Positions 35,273-46,915 of a DNA stretch of 64,000 bases are shown here, one piece after another. How positions within the stretch are numbered: position 1 is the stretch's first letter; each line of letters starts with the position of its first letter. The DNA lies in NCBI GenBank assembly GCA_030686995.1, contig CM060703.1, positions 119,890,861 to 119,954,860 on the forward strand. The letters run 5' to 3'. The translations under genes and the position numbers were made by a program. The stretch comes from Artemisia argyi (taxonomy: Eukaryota; Streptophyta; Magnoliopsida; Asterales; Asteraceae). The notes under the pieces were generated by a model. The model worked only from the letters and a program-made list of their open reading frames with translations, was not told the DNA's origin and searched no databases.

Positions 35273-36824
35273 GTGGCATCACGAGCCATGTATAACATGT
35301 AATTGATTACTAAAACGTAATAAAACCGGATCTTTAGTTGTTTTAGATACATGTTTTTTTTGATCTAGGGTTTTTCTATTTTTTTCTAAAAACTTCGAAA
35401 CCCTAACCCTAATTTGGGGGGGGGTCGATTTTTCCATAAAACCCTAATTAGGGTTTTGTGGTTTTCTTGGATTATATGTAATCACTAGAAACCCTAGGTC
35501 TTTAACCGGTTAATTGAACGTATCTTGTGACCTATGTGCTAATTGTTAGGTTTTAATCAGTGACTTACATGCATGTTAGTCATGGATCTTTTTTTTTATC
35601 ACATGTTTAAGATAGATCTTAAATTGGGGAAGACTCCAATACATATTAAAATCGATTTTATATGCTATGTGGTGTGTTAATTAGCTTTGGCCTACGCAAT
35701 TGATTCGTGGCTCTCTTCCATTAAGAGGAGAAGGCCTTAGTTGATTGCATGCATAATTATACCTAGAATTGATTTTATTAGGATCTTTTCTAATACGGAT
35801 TGCATGTGGCTAATTGTTTCACTTATTTATTATTGGTTGTTTTTATTTTCTTTGATACTTGCTTTATTGTTTTTAGTTTGACTTGTTGTAAGCAATAAAA
35901 GGGTTGTTTTTATAAAAAAATAATACGGACTAATAATGGTGAAACCCTAATGTGATAAAGTAAGAATCTTGCAAGGTCTTAAGTGCCGCTAGTGGTCCGA
36001 TTCGCACGGTAATCAGCTCCTAGGCGAGACTAGCAAAATTCACACTTTATTACATAATTTTGAGATTGAATCCATAAACTTTTGCTTGATTGATGTTTTA
36101 TACAAATATGCTTTTAAAATTAAGTCTTTTAAGATGATATTCATAACCGTGATTCAAAGGCTTAGAAAAGAGCCTTAGAGTCTGCCTTGGTTATCACAAT
36201 CTTGAATATGTCTTAAACGAATTACTTTTAAAATCATGATTGTAAAAAGTCATCTTAGGGTTTTGGCATAAACCTCAAGTAAAACTTTGTGTATTAATTT
36301 CACGAATTGGATATAAAAAGTTTTTATGAAAACTTATGTTATAAAGATGAGTGCGTGCATCTTTGTACATATTTTGATTGACATACCAAAATTAATACCC
36401 TTAATAATTTAAGTTACATGCCATCTATCTATAAGGAACACTTGGAATTTTAATTTAGTAAACGTGAGACCTTGGCTAAATTACTATAACAAGGTAAAAT
36501 TCTTTTAACCCGTGAGACCATAATTGTAATTTTACAGTTTCTAAGGTAGACGACTTAATTAAGTTGTGCGTGAGACCTAGAACATAAGGCATGAGATGGG
36601 ATGAAACATGCTTACAAGGCAAATTGATGAATCAATTTGATGTAAATCCCATAATGATCTAGGAATTGGAAATCTTGTTTGCCAATTATTGTTCGACAGA
36701 TTACCAACTTTTATACTTTCACCACTAGCAGATCGACTGATGTGGTGGAATCTATGTAAAGTTGGATCCTAGATTTTCAAGAAAAATAGTTGGTTATATG
36801 AATATAGCCTTGGGTATTTTGTTT
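35273..36824 (+). other. Element F leader and primer-binding region
   Basis: It begins with the primer site TGGCATCACGAGCC, 10-11 matches to the usual TGGTATCAGAGCC. About 1.55 kb of AT-rich sequence follows before recognisable gag. The N-terminal part of gag could not be read, so it is either diverged or lost. Confidence 0.6.
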
Positions 36825-37620
36825 TCTTGAAGATATTGATTATCGAAAAGCATCATGGAAGGTGACTAATGCTAAGTATAATGAGGTTGCTTGTTTAATG
36901 CTCACTAGCATGAGTGCTCAATTACAAAAGAAGTATGAGTACTCTTCTCCTAAGAATATGCTTGATAACCTCAGGCAGTCTTATGAGAAGCCACCTGCAG
37001 TTGAATTGTATGATGAACTCGACAAACTACACAACTGCAAGCATGGTGATGGTAAACCAGTAGCTGATTATGTGGATGAGATGAAAGATTCGTTTGATCA
37101 ACTTCACAGAATTGGTTTTGGTTACCCCGACAATGTGCAAGTGCACTTGATCAACAGATCCCTCAACAGGGATTTTGCTGGTTTTGTGCAGAATTACAAC
37201 ATGCATTGCTCGGGGAAGACAGACTCAGAATTACTCGCATTGCTTGTTGATTATGAGAAAAGTCTACCAGCAAAGGTCAAGGCTCCTACCCCACAAGTGT
37301 TGGCAATTCATGGGGGGAGAATCCAGAAGAAATTGCATGTGAACAAAGGCAAAGGTAAAGGTGATAAAGGCAAGCAGGTCATGGCCTATCAACCACAACC
37401 GAAGATGAAATAGCATCAGCCTAAGCAGAACAAGACAAATCCTCCAAAAAAGAAGGATCAGGCTTGTCACCACTGTCATGAAAAGGGCCATTGGAAGCGC
37501 AATTGCCCACTCTACATTCATGACTTGCGACAGAAGAAGCAGGGGAATGAAGCTGGTAAAGCCAGTACTTCAGGTGCGTTCTTTATGATTGAATTATTCA
37601 CTCTTACTCCTAAATTGAAT
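36825..37620 (+). pseudogene. gag: Element F gag with zinc knuckle
   Basis: The copia gag frame is readable from about 36825 (EDIDYRKASWKVTNAKYNEVACLML) through a UBN2-like gag core: AQLQKKYE, a NMLDNLRQSY helix and DELDKLHNCKHGDGKPVADYV. It continues to the basic linker and the knuckle CHHCHEKGHWKRNC (37465-37507, CX2CX4HX4C). A TAG at 37411-37413 splits it in frame. The same frame runs into protease, as expected for a single copia polyprotein. The N-terminal 100 or so residues typical of the family are not recognisable. Confidence 0.85.
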
Positions 37621-38187
37621 TCATGGGTATATGATACGGGATGTGGCATTCATATTTGCAATACCTTGCAGGGGTTTTGAGTTGAGAGAAAGCTGGCCTA
37701 TGGACAACAATTCTTGCACGTTGGTAACGGAGCGCATGCAGGAGTTGAAGCTATAGGAGTTTTTAATTTAGTGTTGCCTTCGGGCTTAGTACTATCTTTA
37801 AATAATTGTCATTATGCACCGTCAATTGTTAGAGTTCTAATTTCATTTTCATGTTTGTTAAACCTTGGTTTTCATCATACTATTTCTAGCAATGGAATTT
37901 CAGTTTCTTTAAATGATGTTTTTTATTTTAATGCTATTGCTATGAATGGTGTATTTGAAATTGATATGAATGATAATGATAATGCTTTTGTTACAAATAA
38001 TTCAATGTATAGCATCAACAATAAGAGAATCAAGAAAGGTCTGGATTCGTCTTATCTTTGGCATTGTCGACTTGCTCACATTGGTAAAGATCGCATGAAA
38101 AAGCTGCAACATGATGGGCTTTTAAATAATATCAATGATGAATCATTTGATAAATGCGAATCTTGCATTGCTGGGAAGATGCCTTAG
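37621..38187 (+). pseudogene. Element F protease and integrase zinc-binding part
   Basis: In frame with gag, SWVYDTGCGIHICN carries the aspartic protease DTG (37633-37641). A TGA at 37678-37680 follows GF. The frame continues with VGNGAHAGVEAIG and LPSGLVLSLNNCHYAPS to the GAG-pre-integrase region LWHCRLAHIGKDRMKKLQ..GLL and CESC (HHCC zinc site). Reading ends at GKMP with a TAG at 38185-38187, exactly where the integrase catalytic core should begin. Confidence 0.88.
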
Positions 38188-38585
38188 AATCTGCGGTTCG
38201 CATTCTAAATATGGTTCCAACAAATAAGGTTGATAAGACACCATATGAGTTATGGAATGGAAAAGCTCCTAACTTGTCTTATCTTAAGGTCTGGGGTTGT
38301 GAGGCGTATGTTAAACGTGACTCAGCAGACAAACCCCAACAAAGATCTGTGAAGTGCATCTTCGTAGGATACCCTAAGGAAACTATGGGATACTACTTTT
38401 ATTACCCACCTGAAAACAAAGTATTTGTTGCAAGGTATGGAGACTTCCTTGAAAGGGAGCTCATATCTCAAGAATTCAGTGGGAGAGTATATGATCTGGA
38501 AGATGGTTAAGAAGATGTAGCACCTTCTAAAAACACTAACCAACTTCTGGTAGAACCTGAAAGTTTAGGTCCTCCACCTGAAGTT
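38188..38585 (+). pseudogene. Element F integrase C-terminal remnant (catalytic core deleted)
   Basis: In a different frame, the sequence resumes at LESAVRILNMVPTNKVDKTPYELWNGK, which in the family follows the DDE core. KVWGCEAYVKR and CIFVGYPKETMGYYFY then follow. About 190 residues, including the whole D-D-E catalytic core, are missing between GKMP and LESAV. A TAA occurs at 38508-38510. The element could not code for a working integrase. The deletion size is estimated from memory of the family. Confidence 0.88.
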
Positions 38586-40259
38586 GAAGTGATTCCCATT
38601 CGTAGGTCAACAAGACCAGTAAAAGCTCCTACTCGTCTATGTCTTAATGTAGAGAGTGATGAGAATATACTGGGTGATCTTGATGAGCCTACAAGTTATA
38701 ATGTTGCCATGAATGGTCCTGAAAAGGCCAAATGGAAAGAAGCTATGGATGGGGAAATGCAATCCATGGAAGACAATGATGTCTGGGAAGAAGTAGACCT
38801 ACCTCCGGGTGCCAAACTATATGGGAGTAAATGGCTCTACAAGAAAAAGGCTGACATGGATGGCGTTGTACACACCTATAAGGCCCGTTGTGTAGCTAAA
38901 GGCTATACTCAAACTTTTGGTGTTGACTATGAGGAGACCTTTTCTCCTGTAGCTGACATAAGGGCAATTAGGATTCTTATAGCCATAGCCGCTTACTATG
39001 ACTATGAGATTTGGCAAATGGATGTAAAAACCGCCTTCTTAAATGGTCGCCTAGATGAAGACATCTATACGGCGCAGCCTGAGGGGTATGTAAATCCAGA
39101 ATTCCCAAATCGTGTATGCAAGCTTAAAAGATCCATTTATGGATTAAAGCAAGCATCACGACAATGGAATAAGAAATTTGATGGTGAAATTAAAAAGTAT
39201 GGATTCACTCAAAATCTTGATGAGCCATGTGTATATCACAAAGTTAGTGGGAGTAATGTAATTTTCCTTATATTATATATTGATGACATATTGATCATGG
39301 GAAACGACATTCCAAGTTTGCAAAAGGTTAAGGCATATCTTGGAAAGTGTTTTTCTATGAAAGATTTAGGGGAAGCTGCATTTATTCTGGGAATCAAGAT
39401 ATATAGAGATAGATCTCAGCGATTAATTGGATTAAGCCAAAGTGCTTACATTGATAAAATACTGAAGAGATTCAGTATGCAAAATTCCAAGAAAGGATAT
39501 TTGCCGATGCAAGAACAACATGGCTTGAGCAACAAGGTTTGTGCTTCAACACCTGCAGAGGTGCAACGCATGAAGAGAGTCCCTTATGCTTCGGCTGTGG
39601 GATCTATTATGTATGCGGTGAAAAGTACAAGGCCGGATGTAGCGTTTGCTCAGAATTTAACCAGTCGATATCAGCAGAATCCAGGTGAAGCTCACTGGAC
39701 AGCTGTTAAGAATATTCTTAAGTACCTTAGGGCTACTAAAGATATGTTCTTGGTTTATGGGGGAAATCCATCAGCAGAACTTGATGTTACAGGTTACTTG
39801 GATGCTTCTTGGAAAGGTGATAAGGATGATACGAAGTCTCAGACGGGTTATGTCTTTGTCATAAATGGAGGAGCAGTGGATTGGAGGAGCAGAAAGCAGA
39901 GTGTACTAGCGATGTCTGCTACAGAAAGTGAGTATATAGCTGCTTCAGAAGCTGCAATGGAAGCTGTTTGGATTAGGAAGTTTGTTTCAGGGCTAAGTGT
40001 TATGCCTTCGATTCAATGACCTATTAAAATGTATTGTGACAACTCAACTGCAATTACATTTGCCAATGAGCCTGGAATCATGAAAGGCACCAGACATTTC
40101 CCGATTAAGCATCACTATGTTCGAGAACAAGTTGAAATAGGCGAAATCGAAATGCTCAAAGTTCACACAGATGATAACTTGGCAGATCAATTAACAAAGC
40201 CTCTACATGGCACCAAGCTTTACAAGCATGCTGAAGGTGTAGGACTTAGATTAGCTTAA
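38586..40259 (+). pseudogene. Element F reverse transcriptase and RNase H
   Basis: The copia RT (RVT_2) begins with RRSTRPVKAP and continues through WKEAMDGEMQSME, GSKWLYKKK, VDYEETFSPVA, MDVKTAFLNG and LKRSIYGLKQA to the catalytic box YIDD (39276-39287). RNase H follows: DASWKGDKDDTKSQTGYVF, SATESEYIAASEAAMEAVW. A TGA at 40017-40019, after SIQ, interrupts. The same frame continues MYCDNSTAI, HHYVREQVE and LADQLTKPL to TAA at 40257-40259. Apart from that nonsense codon the RT-RNase H stretch is well preserved. The clean RT next to a deleted integrase suggests the deletion is not old. Confidence 0.95.
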
Positions 40260-41080
40260 AGTTTCATGCCCATTTGTGACTAGTGTTTGGATAAAGGATG
40301 TAATGTACAATTATTATTTTAATGAAATAAAATATGTTTTATGTTTATTTATTCATTGTCTTAATAATATATCCTATATTTGCATGTTTAAGATCCATGA
40401 ATAAATTATTATTCTAAATTGTCCATTGTCGATTAATGATATGGGAATATCATTAAAATAAGACAAATTTGAGTATTGGTTTAGGATATACTTGAAAGTA
40501 TATTGATGCGTAGTCATACCAATTTCACATGATATTCAATGAATTGAATATTGGACTTATCCCAATAATATGATTTAATATTTAATGTGAGAATCATATT
40601 TAAAGTTATCCTCAGACTTGAGATACCAGATAAGTGTCATGGATGTAGTGCATTTTTGTGAAGCAATCTACCGCTCACCGTAACAGGGAGTTATAAGGGT
40701 TGTTTTCAGAAGTGTTGCAAAGTTCATGGGTTATTCTTGTAGTCAAGAAAGAATTTATTCCTTCTGATTTGTTTAGAAGTTTAATACTGCTGGGCCCCTC
40801 GTAGGGTTGACAAAATGTTTGCATGGCCATGCCCAAAGTCTATCTGGAATACGTTCAGATGTTTTGGTAATTTTGTTCAATCATAAAGAAACGAGAAACA
40901 TAAATTTAATAAAGAACCTCACATCTTTATTAATGTGGTATTAGTAATGAAAGGATAATTATAATGATGAATCATTAAAGGTTTTTCAGGAAACCTAGCT
41001 CGGATTGAACTAGGGGAATTGGAGTGTTGCAAGACGCTAACCAATGTCATTTTACTATTAATGAATATACGAGTGGGAGC
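40260..41080 (+). other. Element F 3' non-coding region with polypurine tract
   Basis: About 820 bp without coding potential. It ends in GAGTGGGAGC immediately before the 3' LTR, the expected polypurine tract. Confidence 0.8.
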
Positions 41081-41178
41081 TGTTAAATGTTACGTATAAA
41101 CATTAATAAGTAAATGTCTAGTATCGAACCCGAGACCTCGGGATTGTACACATTACAAACAAGAATAATGTAAAATAA

Positions 41179-41266
<88 letters not shown>

Positions 41267-41888
41267 TGTATTGAATATATGTATTTATAAACACTTAATG
41301 CACTAAATGGTCGTTAGTTATTAACCGTATGGACTAACTATCATTAGTAACGAAAGATAAGGACTAGAGTGTAACTTGGGAGTCAAGAAGGTTCTGGAAC
41401 ACCCTTGTGGGTGCTATGGCCGGTCGAAGCCCAACCATATGGGTCGACCCATGCTTTTTTGGTCACCAAGATATCCTCTAGTATATATACAAGGCCAAGG
41501 ATTAGGGTTTCGCATCTTTTGTGCACACACACTAACCCTAAATCTTTTCTCCTTGTCTCTTTCTTTTGTGGCCGATTGACTCAACCCCAACTTAGGGTTT
41601 GGATCGATTTTTCCATAGCTAAAAACTAAGTGTTTTGTTTACTTGCATCAAACCTTTATTTGTTGGTAGTTTGTGTGTACAAGAACGAGGTAATTACTTA
41701 CTTTAGTAATTATCAAGAGATCGCTAAACAAAACGGTAAGGGGTTTATCATTGATCTATTTGTACAAGAATCAAGGTTAATTTGAAGTGCATCGGGTACG
41801 TTTACTATTTATGTTTTAGTTAATATTTATGTGTTATACTTGATCCTAGCTTCCGCAATACGTGCTTATTAATTGTTAAACTCTAACA
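41081..41888 (+). repeat. Element F 3' LTR (808 bp)
   Basis: It pairs with 34483-35272. Its TA run is at 41182-41262. The frames at 41376-41579 and 41405-41629 mirror those in the 5' LTR and are not genes. Confidence 0.92.
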
Positions 41889-43034
41889 TAGAATTCGCTC
41901 ATGCATTAAATACAATCTTTAAAACCTAGTACCCATCGGTTCATGTCTCTTAAGATGTTGAAGCAAGTTACACAATGGAGATCTGCCAGTTTTCTTAAGC
42001 CTAACATTGAAATCATTCATCCATTGCAACTATAAACAAGCAATCAACCTATAATTAACATCTAGGTTTCATTACATCTAGGCAAACACATGAAAGATCT
42101 AGCCTAGCATGTTAAAATCAAGGCAAGCATAAGATATATTCAAACAACACATAGACATATTGAAAGAATTGAAAGAGGACTTATCTTAATTGAACATGAA
42201 AGGTTTCAAGGGGTGAAAACCCTTGAAAATACTGTTACAAACGACCTAGGGTTTATTAGGTTCGACCCTAGTATTTTCCACACAAGTTCCTCCTAAATGA
42301 ATGAAAAATAGAAAAGTATATATAGATTTTGTGAGGTGACATTGTCAAGAGTAAATGTCTAACGCCGTCATCTTGCCGCCAATAAAGTCCTCGGACTGCC
42401 TAGATCTGGGTTTGACGTCGTCATGTGTAATCAATATTCAGGCCGTCACCAAAATAACTCTTGACGCCCTTCATCTAACGCCTTCAGGTTTTCTCTGGGT
42501 CGTCATGCAATTTGCTCTTGACGCCGTCATCTTTCCCTTCTTGACACTGTCAGGTACTGTTCTCAGCATGGAAAATTAAGTCTTTGCCGTTTTCTTCACT
42601 TTTATGCTCCAAAAACGTCCAAAATGCTTCCTTTTCTAGAATTCACTCCCAAAGTACCTAAAATCACAAAAGGAGCGATTTAGGGCAATATTTGATCAAA
42701 TAAATTAAATTCCGGGCTTAAATGACCCCCTAAAAACGGTTCATTTTTTGCCTCATCAGAACCACCTAATGTTCCTCCCTACCCAATTCCTTATGAGCCC
42801 TATCCTGGTCCATACCCATATCCCTATCCTGGTTATTCACCATTTCCTGAACCGTATCCGGCTTATGGTAGAGTTCCTAACGTGGGAGGTACGAGTGTTG
42901 GAGGTCACAGTTTCGATGTTGGAGGATCATCTCGTGGTGGCCAGAAGAAACGTATAGTTGAAGAGGAGGATGATGAAGAGGAGAGCGAGGATGAGTTTAT
43001 CAACCCCGACATGGATTATGATGACGACGAGTGA

Positions 43035-45034
43035 TCATCATGTGGTTTATGGTTTGATTCGAAATCAATTATGTGTGTTGAATAATTTCTATTTCTTTCT
43101 ATAACTCTTTCTTTTAGGACTAATAACGTACTATGATAACATTTGGTTTGTTTTTAGTATTTTTGTTTGCTTGGTTTGGTATATTTTTGCAGTTTTTCTA
43201 GGGGTGACATTCCGGAAGCTTATGGTTGATCAATATTTGGAGTCGGAGAACTCATTCTCTTGGTTGTGATCAAATATGCATATCGTGTATTTTCACCCCG
43301 GTAGTTTCTATTTTACTAAAATTTTCCCAATTCCTTTACTTTGAAGTTATTTTTATTACATTGAGGACAATGCAAAACTTAAGTGTGGGGGAGGGAAGAA
43401 AGTAGGAAAAATTCGTTTATTTTTAATTTTTTAGGATTAGTTGTGAATTCAAGTAACTAGAATTCGTTCGCCCTTGAAAATCTAGTTGTTTTAACGCATA
43501 ATTTATATTTAATAAATGAAATTGTTTCAATGGTAAAAATAAGGGTATTTGAAAAATTTTGGAGCTTAATCAAGTTATTAGAGCAAATTCATTTCGGAAT
43601 TGATGACATTTACTAGTACATGTTATAGTATTCACCTTAAATTGTGAGGATTTAAGCCTTTTTGTATAAAGCATTTCTTATGCTATATATTTTGATATGA
43701 GTGTGCCGGTGATTGTGTTGATTCTAGAACTTGTACTTATTATGCATTATGGTAAAATCACTTTCGATTGGTAAAACATATTCATATGATAAGAGGAAAC
43801 TTAGGATTAACACCAAATGGCCATCCTTTTACTATTTTTTGCTAATCACATCAATTAGTTTGTTCTTCAGAAGTGGAACCCATTTTTTAGCGTTTATCTT
43901 TAATGCTAGATACCCCTAGTAACACCATCTGAGCCTATATTTTCTTTTGATTAAATCCAAAAAAATACAAAAATATTTTACACTTTACACTTTAGCCATA
44001 CCTAACTCAAGTTCATTTGAAGTTCGAAAAATCTTTATGTTTTGATGATTATGCGTTGACCACATTTTGATATGTGTATATGTTGTTTCAACAAAGAAGG
44101 AGATTGCTACTCTTATTTGTATTTTTTGTTGCGTATGCTCATCCGAAGTGTGGGGGTGACGAATGTTTTGTAAAAAAAAAAAGAAAAAAAAAAGAAAAAA
44201 AAAAGGTGCTAGCCAATGAGCTATAGTATGTGAAGTATCGATTAGCCAATGAAGCTATTAAGGGGAATAAAAAGTGTATGAAGCGCGGAGTAACAATCGA
44301 TGGAGTTTGGAGAATAATCATTTGTGGTATAAAGATTTGGGGAACGGAAACTGAACTTGATATTGATTTTTATTATTTTGTAGAAACTTCCCATGTCTAA
44401 TTCTCAACGTTACCAAATGACCTAATTCATTGTTAACCTTTGAGCACTCGAATTAAGTCTTGGCTTTGTAAAACTATTTAGTGCATGAATATTTTAGTGA
44501 CCATCCGTATTTTTGGTAATGGAATGACATGCCAGCGATCTAGAAAATGTTTTTGGTGACCATCCGTTATGCGAATGACATGCCAGCGATCCGAGGTATA
44601 ATCTAGTGACCATCCGTTATTACTTGTTAAAAATATGGGCCAGCGATCTAAGATGTTTTTATATGAGATATTTGAACATAAGCCGATAACTTTCACCTTA
44701 AGCCCAAATAAAAGACCTCTTTGATGTTTAGTTTTCTTGTTTTGATACTTGTACAAGCTTATGTAAGAAACATGAATCATGACTGAGCAATGAGTGGTTT
44801 ACCAATCAAATTACCTTTGAGTGATGAGTGAATTCAAAGTATCCTTCATGAGGTGCTTAGTTATGTTATCATGCTTTACACTTGTTAATGCTCCATATAA
44901 TTTTCACATTAAAAATTAACAACTGACCTTAGGGATGATTGTTAGATTTTTGGAAACATAAATAAATTGTACCATTGAGATTATTTTTCTTCTAGACTTG
45001 CTCGAGGGCGAGCAAAACTCAAGTGTGGGGGATT
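43035..45034 (+). other. Element E 3' non-coding region with two polypurine-like tracts
   Basis: No coding potential. TTGAGGACAATGC and then AAGTGTGGGGGAGG (43370-43394) form an internal purine tract. AAGTGTGGGGGATT (45021-45034) abuts the 3' LTR. A short tandem repeat at 44497-44640 has three units of about 50-59 bp containing GTGACCATCCGTTAT and CCAGCGATC. Confidence 0.75.
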
Positions 45035-46706
45035 TGATAAGGCTCAAATTGTGCATATTTTTAGTGTTGTTATTCGTATGTTTTTCGGTTATTTTTATAT
45101 GCTTTAGTCACATAATCGTATCAAAGTGTTTGTACAAGCAAATGTAGCCAAAAATAGGAAAAAGTGATGAAAAGATGAAGAAATGAAGTGAATATGCACA
45201 ATTGGAGATTTTCGAGATTGAATCGAGTGAAGAATCACACAAGGACTCAAGGATTTGATAGATTCAAGATTTCTACATTCATATGTCGAGATAATATCAA
45301 GTTCTATGGAAGGAATTAGCACCAAAGTGTAGGAGAAAGCATGTGACAAAGAAAAATCAAGAAAAGTCAAGAATCGGTTACAGGTCCAATCCAACTGATC
45401 GGTTGGAGCCCGTAACCGGATCGGTTGGAATTGACCAGAAGATCCAACCGATCGGTTGGATGAAATACCGATTGGTTAGAATGGGCCTGCAGTTACAAAT
45501 TGGCATTTATTGAAGGTTTTACTCCTCATTATCATTAGTGGCTGATCATTTCTTACTCATAACTACTGGAGGACGTTTTTACTTGTTGATTAAGTGACTT
45601 GGTGGCTATATAATCATATCTAAGGCTAGATACAACATACCAATCTATAATCTAAGTAAGGCTTGCACTAAAGTTCTTACTACTTGCCCAAAAGGTTACT
45701 ATACTATTCTAAACATCCAGGAAACTCTGAGTTAAAGTCTCAAGAGTTTGGTTCTAGTATGGTGTTGCGATTTATTTTATTTTAGTAGTCGTTCGGAGGA
45801 GCGTGGTTGCTATAGTTCCACAATTCTAGTTCTTGTAATTCTAAAGCTAGGTATATCTTGTTTATTCACAATGGATTATTGTTACTTTGAGTTTAATGAA
45901 TGTTTTGTTTACTACTTGTATTTTAATATAATTGATATGGAGTAATTTAGTATATACTTGTGTGAATTATGTAATTAGTCATGGAGTATTCTTTTCTTTA
46001 AAAAGGTGATGCATGAAAACTCTTCTTAATTTATGAGTTTGTTGGGATAATATCTAATCTTGCTTAATTTGTTGATAAAAACATCTTTGGGGATTATTGG
46101 CCGAAAGGGTTTTCTAAATATTTTTATTCTAAAAAGTTATTGCACGAATTAGTATGGGATATGATGTGTGACGAGCATCATGTTTACTCTTTAAAATGGA
46201 TTTGAGAAGATTTCATCACAAAATTAGGCCGAAAGGATTTGTAGGAATTCATAAGTAAAGAATTGTTTTTAAACAACATTGTGTTAATGGAATTATTATT
46301 CTAGTTGTCTTAGGCCGAAAGGAAGTAACTAGATGATTGAATTCTAGTAATGGTTTAACATGATAAACACCATTGATTGTTAGTCATTCATATAAAAGTT
46401 GTGCGTCATAACAAGTTTACACCAAGCTTAATATGAATACTCCAAATGATTGATTGTGGCATTTCACACAAGTATATGTTTTAGTTAATATTGTTTCTTG
46501 AATACTTGAATTTTCGATAATTAGGATTGACAACCCTTTTTAATACAAACTAGTTTATAACATTTTAATCGCCAAATCCCTTGGGACGATCTCGACTTAC
46601 CCACCTTTACAAAAACGGACGAGTATACTTCCTCGTATGTGTTAAATAGTTAATCGGATAAGCGTGTTTATAAATTTTAAAACTTGTACACACCATGATC
46701 ACATCA
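45035..46706 (+). repeat. Element E 3' LTR
   Basis: It starts TGATAAGGCTC directly after the purine tract. Similarity to the 5' LTR runs from 45658 to about 46676. The likely true end is ACATCA at 46706, because the 5' copy is rearranged there; this end is uncertain by some tens of bases. It contains a palindrome module (45374-45480) and a TATATAA promoter-like box near 45607. Confidence 0.75.
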
Positions 46707-46915
46707 TCGTTCTTCATCGGTCAAAGCACCATGAGAACCTAAGCCGTAAAACTAATGTGTACTTTAAGACTCCTTGGAGGCAAATTGCTAAAGAATGGTG
46801 TTTGAAGCAAAACCAGACGCTTCGGTTTAAATTCATCAAGAATGTTGAGGATGAACATGCTATTGTTTTTTATGGTGAAGATCCTGTTATGATTCCCATG
46901 TTTCATATGTGTTGA
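46707..46915 (+). pseudogene. Short coding fragment of unknown origin
   Basis: A frame ending at 46915 encodes FKTPWRQIAKEWCLK and FKFIKNVEDEHAIVFYGEDP before a stop. It is outside the LTR of element E, so it may be flanking host sequence. The pattern is weakly like the end of a plant B3 DNA-binding domain. I do not recognise a specific gene. It is on the opposite strand from the B3-like fragments at 47863-48827, so it is not part of that gene as it stands. Confidence 0.3.

Larger units (their letters stand above)
34483..41888 (+). mobile_element. Element F: Ty1/copia retrotransposon, full-length but defective
   Basis: It has two LTRs (34483-35272 and 41081-41888) with TGTTAAATGTTA starts and CTCTA(A/G)CA ends. 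A primer site follows the 5' LTR (GTGGCATCACGAGCCATG, similar to the tRNA-Met complement), and a purine tract (GAGTGGGAGC) precedes the 3' LTR. The target duplication is TAGAA (34478-34482 and 41889-41893). Gene order is gag, protease, integrase, RT, RNase H, which is copia order. By eye the LTRs differ at about 17 sites plus the AT run, so it is older than A or C. Stops, a frameshift and an integrase deletion make it defective. Confidence 0.93.
33929..42758 (-). mobile_element. Solo LTR of the element D family, interrupted by element F
   Basis: Minus-oriented LTR with start TGATGAGGC (complement at 42758) and end CGCATCA (complement at 33929). It is flanked by a perfect GAACC duplication (33924-33928 and 42759-42763). 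Without element F and one TAGAA copy it is about 1419 bp, against 1506 bp for LTR D at 26350. It cuts the ORF1-like gene of element E after codons LYEP. It contains no internal domain and so is a product of unequal LTR recombination. Confidence 0.93.
31946..43034 (+). pseudogene. Element E ATHILA ORF1-like (env-position) gene, spliced, interrupted by a solo LTR
   Basis: Exon 1 (31946-31960) encodes MAPKQ and ends at GTAAGT. An acceptor TTTTTAG at 32672 joins it in frame to exon 2, which reads SQGAGSSSSRGVKVNP. Exon 2 continues to 33928, then after the solo LTR resumes at 42764 and ends at TGA 43032-43034, about 513 residues in all. Recognisable parts are WSLFAEY, FFSTFYFERN, HYLTALARNLGYF and LITWGVLHRTG, matching the ORF1-like protein found in ATHILA and related plant elements, whose function is unknown. 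The C-terminus is Pro/Tyr-rich (PYPGPYPYPYPGY) then strongly acidic. Stops at 33048-33050 (TAA after WCL) and 33666-33668 break it, besides the insertion. The location downstream of the polyprotein suggests expression from a spliced RNA. The intron is inferred. Confidence 0.72.
27856..46706 (+). mobile_element. Element E: Athila-related element with protease-like and ORF1-like genes but no RT or integrase
   Basis: The outermost layer of the left nest. It has the remainder of the 5' LTR (27856-28873), leader, protease-like polyprotein (29682-31425), ORF1-like gene (31946-43034, interrupted), 3' non-coding region with two purine tracts, and 3' LTR (45035 to about 46706). After removing the solo LTR and element F, the interior is about 7.3 kb. 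No RT, RNase H or integrase motif was found anywhere in it, so it would need pol from a helper. A primer site after the 5' LTR was not found; the 5' LTR end carries a local duplication (28870-28930), so it may be deleted. The first part of the 5' LTR lies beyond element D, outside the window. Confidence 0.75.

Noticed and set aside
35398..35415. AACCCTAACCCTAA resembling plant telomere repeat
   Set aside because: Only two units, in the leader of a copia element beside a G run. It is too short to be an interstitial telomeric tract.
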